A stretch of 64,000 nucleotides of DNA, from contig CACXIV010000010.1 in NCBI GenBank assembly GCA_902767845.1, forward strand, positions 1-64,000, read 5' to 3'. Each line of letters begins with the position of its first letter. Position 1 is the stretch's first letter. Position numbers and translations under genes: made by a program. The notes beneath the pieces were generated by a model, which worked only from the letters and a program-made list of their open reading frames with translations, was not told where the DNA came from and ran no database searches. Positions 50,501-58,214 of this stretch are shown here, one piece after another. This stretch comes from an uncultured Ruminococcus sp. (GTDB lineage Bacteria > Bacillota > Clostridia > Oscillospirales > Acutalibacteraceae).

Positions 50501-53500
50501 ATGGTACTGCGACAGTTACAACACCCGCAGGTTTGACAGGAACCAACGGCGATTGGTGGACGACTTACCGTGTGGAAGAAGGCACACAGCTTTATGTCAC
50601 TACAACCATCAAAGCAGAGTGCAGAGGAGATAGCTCAACCACCGGTATGTATGTATACGCTTACGCGGTCAACGGCGTTAAGTACGAGGTTGAATCAAAC
50701 AACGGATATACATTTGTAAACACCAAGCCCATCACTGTAGGCACAGAGGATATCGAGATCACTCCTGTTTACTACAGCCGCTCGATCGAAAACGCAAATG
50801 ATTACATTTCGGTCTATGTTGAGGCTGACAGCGATCTGATTGATCACTGGGGTGACCAGATCTACGTTTATTCATATTACTACGGTGCCGATCCCAACAG
50901 CGGAACAACTGAGCATGAGGGCAGAATGGACGGTAACTATCCCGGTCAGACTCTTGTTCTCGATGGTTCCGGTTACTACTACGGTAAAATCGCAAAGTGC
51001 TTCTACTCCGGAGAGTATCTGCAAACCAAGGACGCGGCACATCCCGTTTCAGGCGTAACCTTCAGCGGAGGCTACGAAAACAACGCTCCGCATCATAACT
51101 TTATTGATTATGCGCAGAACCGTCAGACCTACGACTATGATGACTTTAAGTACATCGCTAACTTAGGCTATGACACCGTTCGTCTGGATCTGAAGTATGA
51201 GCCTCAGACCTCTGACTCCAACCAGCATATGCTCATAAACAACGCTACAGACCAACCTTCAACCGATAAGACACCCGCTTCAGTTGACGTTTCTAAGGTT
51301 CAGGGCTGGCAATACCTGTACGATTACGACTATAATCCGTGCAGTGTGCTCGGTCTCAGCGGAAAGGTCGCAAGAGATTTCGGCGAAACATTCCACTACG
51401 CTGACGACGGAGCCTATGGTTACAGCGGCAACCAGAATGTTAAGATCATTTCAGTCGGCAACCAGCATGTTGAGAACAAGGGTGATTGGGCGACTTATTG
51501 GTACGTATATAAGAATACCGGTACAGAGGAATCTCCGGAATGGACCTTTGTTACCAAGGGTCTTCCCTCAGACTTCATCTGCCGCACCGATCCAAACGGC
51601 ACCCCCTATAGATTTGATGACTTGACTGAAGGTCACCAGACAAATCAGTGGAGAGCTGTTTACAATGCAGGAATAGCGTTTACTGCTGCGTCTATCGCTT
51701 ATGAAGCCGAAATGGGCGCCGAAACCTCGGTCTCTACCAAAAATACGGGTCACCGTATTGACGCAAGATGGCTTTATACAACTTCACAGAGCCGTTATGA
51801 GGTTCACGCCGGTGTAGCGATTTATGATGCTTCAACAGGAAGCTACACACTTGACACCAACAACTTCGGCGCCGCCTCTCCCACAGGTACTGCAAAGGCG
51901 TCCGCCTATATCGACAATTCAACAAACCATAACAGAAACGACAACGTTTCATCCAAGAAATTCGATAAACGTAACGTTGACGCCTACCTCACTACAAATT
52001 CACCAAGCAGCGATTACTATTTTGCTTATTGGGCGGTAGTAAAGGGCAGCCAGCCTGATGATGCTAACTTGAGTTCCGGCGGCAACATGCTCTTATCGGA
52101 TGTTGAAAGACTTGCCGGCGGCGAGGATACGACTCACAAGATCTTGGCGAATACCAACCAGTTCTTCGTAGCTGTTTACAAGCCTATTACAGGCGGCAAG
52201 CTCATCCTTAAGCACGACGCCTATACGGGCGGAGGCCTTACCGGCACAGGTAACCGCTATATTCAGGCGGATATTGTCCAGTCGGACGGTACAACGGTTG
52301 TTTCTTCATTCAAAAAGAGCAAGGATCAGATTACCGTTACCGGTATTACTAACCAGATGTCCGACAGAGGATATCTCCTTAGAATCAAGCTTTATACCGC
52401 TTCGCTTGATTCATCTGTCTTTAATAAATTCTGGTTGCCGGGAAGTAATGCTGTAGTATCCACCAATCCTACGTATAGTCAAGCGGCTTCGGCAAACTCA
52501 AAGGATGGCAAGGTATGCACCGAGGATGATCCCGCGGCTTACACCGTAACCGTAGCGGTCAGTGATATTTATTCTGCCATTACTGCTTCCGAGGCTCAAA
52601 ATGCTAATGTAAATGATTATACCATTAATTACAAATCTGCCCTCGATACAGGATATAAGTATGAAATCAAATATACTTATAACAGCCGTTTTTGGAATTC
52701 CCAGACTTACACCGTAAAGGGTACCTTTACTACAGAGGAATTTAATACTTATGTGACCGATGACGCGGGAACATTATCATTTAACTCGGCTCTTAAGGAA
52801 GATTTCCTTGCTGTTCATTCTCCTTACGAGGATAACTTTAAGGAAACTGTTAAGTGGAAATTCTCTCTTGCCAACAACCTTGTTTATAATTCCACAACAA
52901 AGACATTTACCACTTCAGTCGCTTCAGATGAGCAGTCCGACAGAACTATTAATATCAAGTTCATATTCCCGTTTGCTTACAATGACAGTACACAGACTGC
53001 CGAAGGCTCAGGAAGGATCGGAGAAACAGTATCAGGACATATTGTCGGACTTGTTCCCACAAAGGATCAAAACGAAGGCAATAGGATCATGAAGATCGAT
53101 ACTGAAAATAATATTGACTTTACAGATACACTTCAGTATCTTGACTGGTATTCTCTCAATGCTTGCAAGAATTCGCATGATCAGGAAGACGAACAAAAGC
53201 CTGACGAGCCGTTCCTTCTTGAAACTCCCGGAAAGATCTACACAAAGGATGTTGTTGCTCAGGGTGCAGAGCAGACATATACTGAGTATACTTTCCAGTA
53301 CTGGTCGCTTAAGACTTATCCTACGGACGATTCAGTTTCTGCTGTTGAGTATAAGAGATGCTACTCAAGGCACTTTAACCTCGGACTCTATCAGTCAACA
53401 ATAGCTGAGCCTATTTATAAGGTCGTAACGGCACAGGATCCTCAGGTAACGCCGTCAGGCGGCGAGTCCGCAACGATCAACTTCCTTGAGAACTCACGTA

Positions 53501-54120
53501 ACCAGTGGAATTACGGTGGCGGCGGTGACGTCGGAACTAAAGTAAAAGCTTCATGGATGAATCGCGGCGACAGAATATTCTCTGACTTTGTAATTTCGTT
53601 TGAGTATAACGGAAAGCTGCTCAAAGCTCAGGATGATAATAATTATAAAGCCGGAGTAGTTCTTGAGTCGGTCGGCACTCTCCAATCCGACGCTTACGGC
53701 GACGTCACAATAAAGACTCCCGAGGAGTATAAGACTCAATATGAACCTGACGCTAATGCAACCGAAGCAGCTAAAACAGCCGCGGTTACAGAAATCAAGA
53801 AATTAACTAACGCGCAGCTTCAAAATTCTGAGGTTAATAAAACCGGAACCGATTACAGCTATCTCTTTGCCGGAGTCAGCAATATTGCTAACCTCGACAA
53901 TAAGAACTCGATCGAGTTTGCTTACAGCTTTGCGAATATCAGCCACACCACCGGATCCTCTGATGATCCTACACCTACTTTACGTAAGAATAAGATTTAC
54001 AGAGCATTCTCATATGTGTATGATAGAGATTTTGATAAGGTTGTTATAAGTGATCCGATCTACTTCACGATTTATGATATCGCTTCTATCCAGTCAGGCG
54101 ATGCTTATACAGCGTCGTAA
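47566..54120 (+). CDS. Giant secreted protein with starch-binding-like modules
   Basis: The product has 2184 residues from ATG 47566 (AAAGGAGGAA upstream). It has an N-terminal signal sequence, with a possible lipobox LISC at Cys26. YYYRGGLNSWG (about residue 57) recalls X25-type starch modules. Three or so CBM26/25-like modules have an aromatic start and WPG motif: TFYVCNSDSW...NWPGEQ (about 158-186), ITIYVCDNQ...AWPGKKV (about 446-482) and TIYVNKNNVNGLYVW (about 692). A beta-grasp repeat VTFGVDSG...YVKY lies at about 355-442, and a GGGGGG linker near 789 precedes about 1390 residues with no recognised domain. No LPxTG, SLH or dockerin is seen. The coding sequence is AT-richer than its surroundings. 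Carbohydrate binding is inferred. Confidence 0.8.
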   Translation: MKTQIKRLSKSTLAVLLSVCLLISCMTVGIIATDAAKTTEERVGAVDNSESVGASTYYYRGGLNSWGLTAMTQISDTNLWYYQASGSSAFKICDTTDWSGNNYGYSSSNVVDGELSLSDAGGNDHNINDETTSSHYIVFDSSNVKIWAQTTNPTTTKTFYVCNSDSWSSVYAHVYSGVLSKSNWPGEQCTDSNKIGTINGNPVYSFTVSSYYTRIMLNNNNNIQYNPSAVLEDGALYYTRGSTGDGAPCKSTYNSSSLDKWQLGYNDGSEHYVDFSSNSATLSFSANTTYSYWIKYGDTYYKNNGTMTRADCTNWTFTEDASNAHITADVAGTYVFNLDTSSGVKVSVTYPALTQKTVTFGVDSGTSSNGGALTAEIGGTPITSGQSYDHGSSVTFTATPNSGYKTKWYSDSACTTEINGASGNTYTASLTDNMTVYVKYVAQTFITIYVCDNQPLTQTANHLCFYTFHGNTQGGTGAWPGKKVATAQDSTYRVTTVGTIDSKTVYKLELDTDNYGNDTGIIIDADGNQTGDLTLSDGAIYFTKTENNIAGSQDIFDQSMLDNSNVKSYVIAGTKSLVGSDPWSTTAHRMKYNSNGTYTITFNNVAAAPEYGTLAFKVIEYNTNWVAADNTNSADNVNIENNVVQKKIDSEGNIAFTTGKKSNITITYDPNAATNSFVTISAADIPSTTLTTTIYVNKNNVNGLYVWTDTDAEPLGTWNATETNVSSVQTTETLDGYSGSAFVKHTFESSDSTFKYIVRKGSSQSSDSSSYPIGGTYVIDTLTNVPDILGGGGGGNDTDSKWDPIFVDGNKVPAKDRNKFLLRSNNQEPTAANFTSTGLDAYTSDGKIYFKIPYATISSYKYFMLAGTDGDYTSDWYQITNSSGNSITNVFVDNSASDYLSATKKEYYGQEDGHRDTNYFYSQVTIQEGAENTFKYVVLEIDPAQSKRTFTYYTYGATPIAKKPKIVVENGSYGYQSKYGTATVTTPAGLTGTNGDWWTTYRVEEGTQLYVTTTIKAECRGDSSTTGMYVYAYAVNGVKYEVESNNGYTFVNTKPITVGTEDIEITPVYYSRSIENANDYISVYVEADSDLIDHWGDQIYVYSYYYGADPNSGTTEHEGRMDGNYPGQTLVLDGSGYYYGKIAKCFYSGEYLQTKDAAHPVSGVTFSGGYENNAPHHNFIDYAQNRQTYDYDDFKYIANLGYDTVRLDLKYEPQTSDSNQHMLINNATDQPSTDKTPASVDVSKVQGWQYLYDYDYNPCSVLGLSGKVARDFGETFHYADDGAYGYSGNQNVKIISVGNQHVENKGDWATYWYVYKNTGTEESPEWTFVTKGLPSDFICRTDPNGTPYRFDDLTEGHQTNQWRAVYNAGIAFTAASIAYEAEMGAETSVSTKNTGHRIDARWLYTTSQSRYEVHAGVAIYDASTGSYTLDTNNFGAASPTGTAKASAYIDNSTNHNRNDNVSSKKFDKRNVDAYLTTNSPSSDYYFAYWAVVKGSQPDDANLSSGGNMLLSDVERLAGGEDTTHKILANTNQFFVAVYKPITGGKLILKHDAYTGGGLTGTGNRYIQADIVQSDGTTVVSSFKKSKDQITVTGITNQMSDRGYLLRIKLYTASLDSSVFNKFWLPGSNAVVSTNPTYSQAASANSKDGKVCTEDDPAAYTVTVAVSDIYSAITASEAQNANVNDYTINYKSALDTGYKYEIKYTYNSRFWNSQTYTVKGTFTTEEFNTYVTDDAGTLSFNSALKEDFLAVHSPYEDNFKETVKWKFSLANNLVYNSTTKTFTTSVASDEQSDRTINIKFIFPFAYNDSTQTAEGSGRIGETVSGHIVGLVPTKDQNEGNRIMKIDTENNIDFTDTLQYLDWYSLNACKNSHDQEDEQKPDEPFLLETPGKIYTKDVVAQGAEQTYTEYTFQYWSLKTYPTDDSVSAVEYKRCYSRHFNLGLYQSTIAEPIYKVVTAQDPQVTPSGGESATINFLENSRNQWNYGGGGDVGTKVKASWMNRGDRIFSDFVISFEYNGKLLKAQDDNNYKAGVVLESVGTLQSDAYGDVTIKTPEEYKTQYEPDANATEAAKTAAVTEIKKLTNAQLQNSEVNKTGTDYSYLFAGVSNIANLDNKNSIEFAYSFANISHTTGSSDDPTPTLRKNKIYRAFSYVYDRDFDKVVISDPIYFTIYDIASIQSGDAYTAS

Positions 54121-54136
54121 TAAAGGAGGTATATAA

Positions 54137-54277
54137 ATGAAAAAGGATTATAATACTCCCGAAATTGATTTAATAAGGTTTTCTTTCGAGAAAATGATGG
54201 AGAGCGATGATGTAAATTTTGATCCAAGCTCAAACAACAAGCCTACGGAAGAATTTAACCCCGGTCTTGATTATTAA
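54137..54277 (+). CDS. 46-residue acidic peptide, RiPP-precursor-like
   Basis: A small gene starts at ATG 54137 directly behind a near-perfect TAAAGGAGGTATATAA, 16 bases after the giant gene stop. The peptide opens MKKDYNTPEIDLIRFSFE, follows with acidic MMESDD, and ends in an Asn/Pro/Ser-rich tail (NNKPTEEFNPGLDY). The Y-x-x-P-E-hydrophobic-x-x-I-x-F opening recalls leader-like small peptides of gut Firmicutes and Bacteroidota that lie near peptide-modifying enzymes. It has no cysteine and several Ser/Thr (T7, S16, S23, S31, S32, T37). An HPr-kinase-like enzyme is encoded 1 kb downstream. A hairpin follows immediately. That the gene is real is likely; its role is unknown. Confidence 0.75.
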   Translation: MKKDYNTPEIDLIRFSFEKMMESDDVNFDPSSNNKPTEEFNPGLDY

Positions 54278-54287
54278 CACCAAAAAT

Positions 54288-54326
54288 ATTACAGGCAGTG
54301 CAGCTTTGTGCTGCCTGTAATTCTTC
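54288..54326 (+). terminator. Strong hairpin after the small peptide gene
   Basis: ATTACAGGCAG (54288-54298) pairs perfectly with CTGCCTGTAAT (54311-54321), followed by TCTTC. Eleven pairs with a weak T tract; it is either a partial terminator or an mRNA stabiliser. Confidence 0.65.
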
Positions 54327-54356
54327 AAATCATTAAAAGTTATTTGAGGTATTCAA

Positions 54357-55247
54357 ATGAAAAAGCTAATTAAAAGGATTTCGTTAGTATTGATCTCGGT
54401 ATTGCTAATACTGAATATTACGATTTCAGTCAACGCGGACGCCGTATATGTGGTCAACGGTTTTGCCTACAACATCCGTACAAATACTACTATTGCTATT
54501 TGCGGCTGGGAGGGAGAGTCAACCGATCCGGTTATTCCGAAAAGTATTGCGGAACGTAATGTCGTTGCGATCGCCTCAAAAGCATTTATGGGTAATGAAT
54601 CGCTTACTTCGGTTGATTTTTCCGGCGCTTCTTACTTAAATTCAATTGAAATGGAAGCGTTCAGCGGTTGTACTTCGCTTTCAACAGTTGATATTCCGTA
54701 TAGTGTTACCGCTTTAGGAGAATCTGTTTTTGCAAACTGTTCATCTTTACAGTCGGTACATCTCTATGCCAATATATCAAATATCCCTCAAATGTTTTTT
54801 TACAATTGTCAGTCGCTTAAAGAGGTTTATTTGCCGCCTTATCTCAAAACAATTCAAAAATTCGCTTTTGGTAACTGCGCGTCATTGGAATATATTGAGA
54901 TCCCCCAAAGCGTGACTTCAATAGCAACCAGCGCGTTTTACAATGATAATGTTGTATTGGGCGTTTATAAAGATACCTACGCGCATCAGTTCGCGGCAGA
55001 TAACATGCTCTCTTACATCATCATCGACGGTCCCAAGACCGGCGACGTGAACGGCGACGGAGTCGTTGATATTTTTGACGCTACCGATATTCAGAAGTTC
55101 GCCGCGGAAAAGATCATATTTACCGACGAGCAGTTTGAGCTTGCGGACATCAACAAGGACGGCTATGTTGACGTAATGGACGCGCTGCTTGTTCAAAAGC
55201 ACGTTATCGGAAAATACGACATCCCGGAAATAATTTATAATTCTTAA
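54357..55247 (+). CDS. Secreted LRR (BspA-type) protein with C-terminal dockerin
   Basis: The product has 296 residues. It has a signal peptide (about 1-27, ending SVNADA) and about five BspA/LRR_5 repeats of the form AFxGCxSLxxVxIP...I between residues 60 and 205. A type I dockerin at about 228-290 has two calcium loops: DVNGDGVVDIFD at 230-241 and DINKDGYVDVMD at 264-275. Dockerins plug into cohesins of a scaffoldin, so the protein is probably carried on a cell-surface cellulosome- or amylosome-like complex. No cohesin is encoded in the window. The LRR part is AT-rich and the dockerin part GC-rich. Confidence 0.9.
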   Translation: MKKLIKRISLVLISVLLILNITISVNADAVYVVNGFAYNIRTNTTIAICGWEGESTDPVIPKSIAERNVVAIASKAFMGNESLTSVDFSGASYLNSIEMEAFSGCTSLSTVDIPYSVTALGESVFANCSSLQSVHLYANISNIPQMFFYNCQSLKEVYLPPYLKTIQKFAFGNCASLEYIEIPQSVTSIATSAFYNDNVVLGVYKDTYAHQFAADNMLSYIIIDGPKTGDVNGDGVVDIFDATDIQKFAAEKIIFTDEQFELADINKDGYVDVMDALLVQKHVIGKYDIPEIIYNS

Positions 55248-55253
55248 AACATT

Positions 55254-55281
55254 ACAGGCTCACAAACGTGAGCCTGTACTT
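55254..55281 (+). terminator. Perfect 10-bp hairpin before the kinase gene
   Basis: ACAGGCTCAC/GTGAGCCTGT (55254-55263 with 55268-55277) with an AAAC loop, then ACTTTT. Its core resembles the hairpin at 54288-54321 (both contain ACAGGC). Its short T tract may allow read-through into the kinase gene. Confidence 0.65.
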
Positions 55282-55294
55282 TTCGGAGGACGAA

Positions 55295-56008
55295 TTGAAA
55301 TACAAAATCGCGGATATAATCGTAGAATACACAGCTAAATATGAAGAGCTAAAGCGGCTTTCGGAGCCGTTTGGCTATAACGGAGCCAAACCGGCGCAGC
55401 TTTTTCTCTCGGTGAAAGACGAATATCTTAACAGTCTGCTGTCGAGGGCGGTCGAGGGTACTACCATCGGCGAGATAGAGGACTACGCGATCGCCACTCA
55501 GTTCAACCGCGCCGCTATTAACTACGGTACCATGCTCGTCCACTCGTCTGCGCTGATCTGTGACGGCGGAGCGTACCTTTTTTCAGCCGATTCGGGCGTT
55601 GGAAAATCCACTCACACTAAACTCTGGCTAAAAGCCTTCGGCGATAAAGTCCACATCATGAACGACGACAAGCCTGTCGTAAAGCTCTATGACGACCGCG
55701 CCGTCGCATTCGGCACGCCGTTTGACGGCGGAAGCGGGATCGCGCTCAACGAATCATATCCGCTCAGGGCGATAATCTTTGTGGAGAGGGGAGAGCAAAA
55801 CTCCGTCCGTATCCCCGACAGCAGGGAGATAATCCAAAAGCTCTACTTCCAGACCGCGCGGATGGTCGACCGAGAGACCGCTGAAAAAATGCTCGTGAAT
55901 ATGGAAAAGCTGATATCGCTGACGCGGTTCTACGTTTTGACCTGTAACATGGACATCTCCGCGGCTTACGCGGCATATAATTCTATAATAGAAAAAAGCG
56001 AGGCTTAA
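55295..56008 (+). CDS. HPr-kinase-like P-loop kinase
   Basis: The product has 237 residues from TTG 55295, chosen because TTCGGAGGA lies five bases upstream; an in-frame GTG at 55268 is inside the hairpin. The P-loop SADSGVGKST is at residues 97-106 with Lys104, followed by a NDDKPVV motif (123-129) like the VADD of HPr kinases. It lacks the N-terminal domain of true HprK and differs from the bona fide hprK at 16148. Related stand-alone kinases in lasso-peptide clusters phosphorylate the precursor peptide. With the 46-residue peptide in the same gene group, a peptide-kinase role is a reasonable hypothesis, not shown. Confidence 0.8.
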   Translation: MKYKIADIIVEYTAKYEELKRLSEPFGYNGAKPAQLFLSVKDEYLNSLLSRAVEGTTIGEIEDYAIATQFNRAAINYGTMLVHSSALICDGGAYLFSADSGVGKSTHTKLWLKAFGDKVHIMNDDKPVVKLYDDRAVAFGTPFDGGSGIALNESYPLRAIIFVERGEQNSVRIPDSREIIQKLYFQTARMVDRETAEKMLVNMEKLISLTRFYVLTCNMDISAAYAAYNSIIEKSEA

Positions 56009-56023
56009 AACCTCGCTTTTTTT
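55992..56023. terminator. Bidirectional terminator between kinase and comEC
   Basis: AAAGCGAGG (55995-56003) pairs with CCTCGCTTT (56011-56019). T runs follow on the plus strand and, as A6 on the plus strand, also on the minus strand, so it serves both convergent units. Confidence 0.92.
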
Positions 56024-58205
56024 ATATTTCAGTTTCGCCGTCCCCGGTCAAGACCGTTATGCTTTTGCCCTGAGACCGCAGCTCTTCGAGCTTTTCCGTG
56101 TAAAATGAATTGCTCGCCCCGGTGTAGATCAGATCGTCGCAGTCGATCAGCCCGATATTCTTCGGAATACCGTCGAGTATCACGCGATCCGCACACCTGT
56201 ATTCCTCGGGCAGCTTGTCGATATTCGCTCTCCTCGGGATCAGCAGCACCGCCGAGCCTTCGTTTTCGATATACTGATATACCGCGCCGCCGGCGCCGAT
56301 GACCGTGACTTCCGCGGAGGCGTTCAGCCTTATCCTTTGTATCGTGCCGTCACCTATCACGAACGGCTCCTTTGAGGCGCTGAACCCGACCAAATCCGCC
56401 GAGCCTTCGCCGGTTATCAGGTTTATGATATTGAAATCGTCGCTGATCTCCGGCAGCAGCGAGGAGTAGTTATCGGCGTTCGGAATAATAAGGTTGTCGA
56501 TCTCGCCGCCGCAGTCGATAATATCCTCGTTTATCCGCTTTGCGTTTGACCTTCTGCCGCCGGCGCAGAGCAGGGAGATATTGTTTTCCTTCCTGACCTC
56601 AACGCCGATCTCGCCGCCCGACCTGTAGACCCTGATACGGCTCGAAGCGTCGGCTGTCAGGTATGAGAACGCGGTCAGGATCAGAGTCAGCGCGAACATT
56701 ATGTTGATCGAAATGACAGCGTACCTCTTTTTTGCCTTTATCGCGCAGCCGATAATCACGAGGATGGCTGCCGCCGCAAGCCAAATGTATATTATCCTGC
56801 CGTTTATTCTGATGAAGGTAACGGGCTGTTTGGCGAAAAAGTCGTTGATAACTATGATCAGCCGGCACATCAGGTCGTCGATATACGCCAGGAGATAGGT
56901 GATGACCGGTGTGAGCTGAAAAAGATATGTCACCGCGCACACAAGCGACAGCACGAGTATCAGCGAGGCGATCGGCTCCGTGAAAAATGAGATCAATACC
57001 ACGAGAGGGGATATCCTGCCGAACGCGATAACGCTGATCGGCATTATCCACAGCGAAGCGGAGACCGACACCGCCGCGGCGTTTATAATAAAGTATGCCG
57101 CTTTATTGATCCGCTTTGGCAGTCTGTGTTTTTTGAGCGGTTTTGTCGTATATATTACTATCTTATCCGCCCAAAGGATTATACCCATAGTCGCGCTGAA
57201 TGACATTATCAGCCCGAGATCGCCGACCGCGCACGGATTGGTGATCGTGATCGCCAGCGCCGCGAAGCCGAGCGAATTGAGCGGATCGCTGTTGCGCAGG
57301 ATTATCCTGCCGATCTGGTAGATTATTACGGCGATCGCCGCGCGCAGTACCGAGTAGTTGAACCCCGTCAGCGCCGAAAAGCAGATTATCACCGCGATCG
57401 AGCCGATACAAAGCGGGATCCTTCGCCGGGTGAATTTGTTGATGATCCCGGTGACGAGCGCGAGCGCGACCGACAAGTGCAGACCCGACACGACTATCAG
57501 GTAAGAGGTGCCGGTTTTTGTAAAGCTGTCCCTTACCGAACCGCTCAGCGCGTACTTGTCGCCGAGCAAAACAGCTCTGCTTATCGACGCGCTGTCGTGC
57601 GTCATCAGCCTGCCGATAGCTTTGCGCATAGCTTTTCGCGCCCAAATAGCGTATTTGTACGGCGAAAACCGGCTTTCGCCTGTAGCTTTGATACAGTCCG
57701 GAGAGCTCTCGACAGCGCAGAGAAATACCCTGTGGCCGATGTTCTTGCTGCTCGTTTCAGCCCGGACTTTTACGTTAAGCTCAACGCAGTCAAATTCATT
57801 GACGTCGGTTTCGCTCTTGCCGATATACCTGATTTTCGCGCGGACGGGTTTGCCGTTTATCGCGGTCGTCTGTATCAGGTACTCGACCGAATTTTCTTTG
57901 ACCGTCTTTTCCTCGCAAAGATAACCCTCTGCGGATATTTCTTTATCGGAATAATTATTTACTATGGGCGAGATATAATAATTCTGATAAAGAAATATAC
58001 TCACCAGCGCGAGCGCGACGCTCACACCCGCGGTCAAAAAGGTCTTGAACATATACCTGTCGCTTCTGAACCTTTTGTAAATACCGAGCGCGCCAAGCGC
58101 CGCCGCGGTGATCGCCGCCGCGATAAACGCCGGTGATTCAAAATAGAAAACGGCTGTAAGGGTAGCGAGGTATGTAATACCGATCAAACCAAACAGCCGT
58201 TTCAT
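56022..58205 (-). CDS. comEC: ComEC/Rec2-family DNA uptake channel with degenerate C-domain
   Basis: This 727-residue polytopic protein has N-terminal helices, an OB-like extracytoplasmic region (about 60-160) and a Competence domain (about 195-480). The Competence domain has TGTSYLIVVSGLHLSVALALV and FSALTGFNYSVLRAAIAVIIYQIGR. The C-terminal region has the position and length of the usual metallo-beta-lactamase domain, but NADNYSS stands where the family has the metal-binding HxHxDH. Nuclease activity of that domain is therefore probably lost. The family imports single-stranded DNA. It is the last gene of the acn-icd-rex-comEC unit, nine bases after rex. Confidence 0.88.
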   Translation of the reverse strand: MKRLFGLIGITYLATLTAVFYFESPAFIAAAITAAALGALGIYKRFRSDRYMFKTFLTAGVSVALALVSIFLYQNYYISPIVNNYSDKEISAEGYLCEEKTVKENSVEYLIQTTAINGKPVRAKIRYIGKSETDVNEFDCVELNVKVRAETSSKNIGHRVFLCAVESSPDCIKATGESRFSPYKYAIWARKAMRKAIGRLMTHDSASISRAVLLGDKYALSGSVRDSFTKTGTSYLIVVSGLHLSVALALVTGIINKFTRRRIPLCIGSIAVIICFSALTGFNYSVLRAAIAVIIYQIGRIILRNSDPLNSLGFAALAITITNPCAVGDLGLIMSFSATMGIILWADKIVIYTTKPLKKHRLPKRINKAAYFIINAAAVSVSASLWIMPISVIAFGRISPLVVLISFFTEPIASLILVLSLVCAVTYLFQLTPVITYLLAYIDDLMCRLIIVINDFFAKQPVTFIRINGRIIYIWLAAAAILVIIGCAIKAKKRYAVISINIMFALTLILTAFSYLTADASSRIRVYRSGGEIGVEVRKENNISLLCAGGRRSNAKRINEDIIDCGGEIDNLIIPNADNYSSLLPEISDDFNIINLITGEGSADLVGFSASKEPFVIGDGTIQRIRLNASAEVTVIGAGGAVYQYIENEGSAVLLIPRRANIDKLPEEYRCADRVILDGIPKNIGLIDCDDLIYTGASNSFYTEKLEELRSQGKSITVLTGDGETEI

Positions 58206-58214
58206 GATATTCTC

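Noticed and set aside
55268..55294. GTG 55268 as start of the HPr-kinase-like gene
   Set aside because: It lies in the 3' arm of a perfect hairpin with no ribosome site, whereas TTG 55295 follows TTCGGAGGA at ideal spacing.
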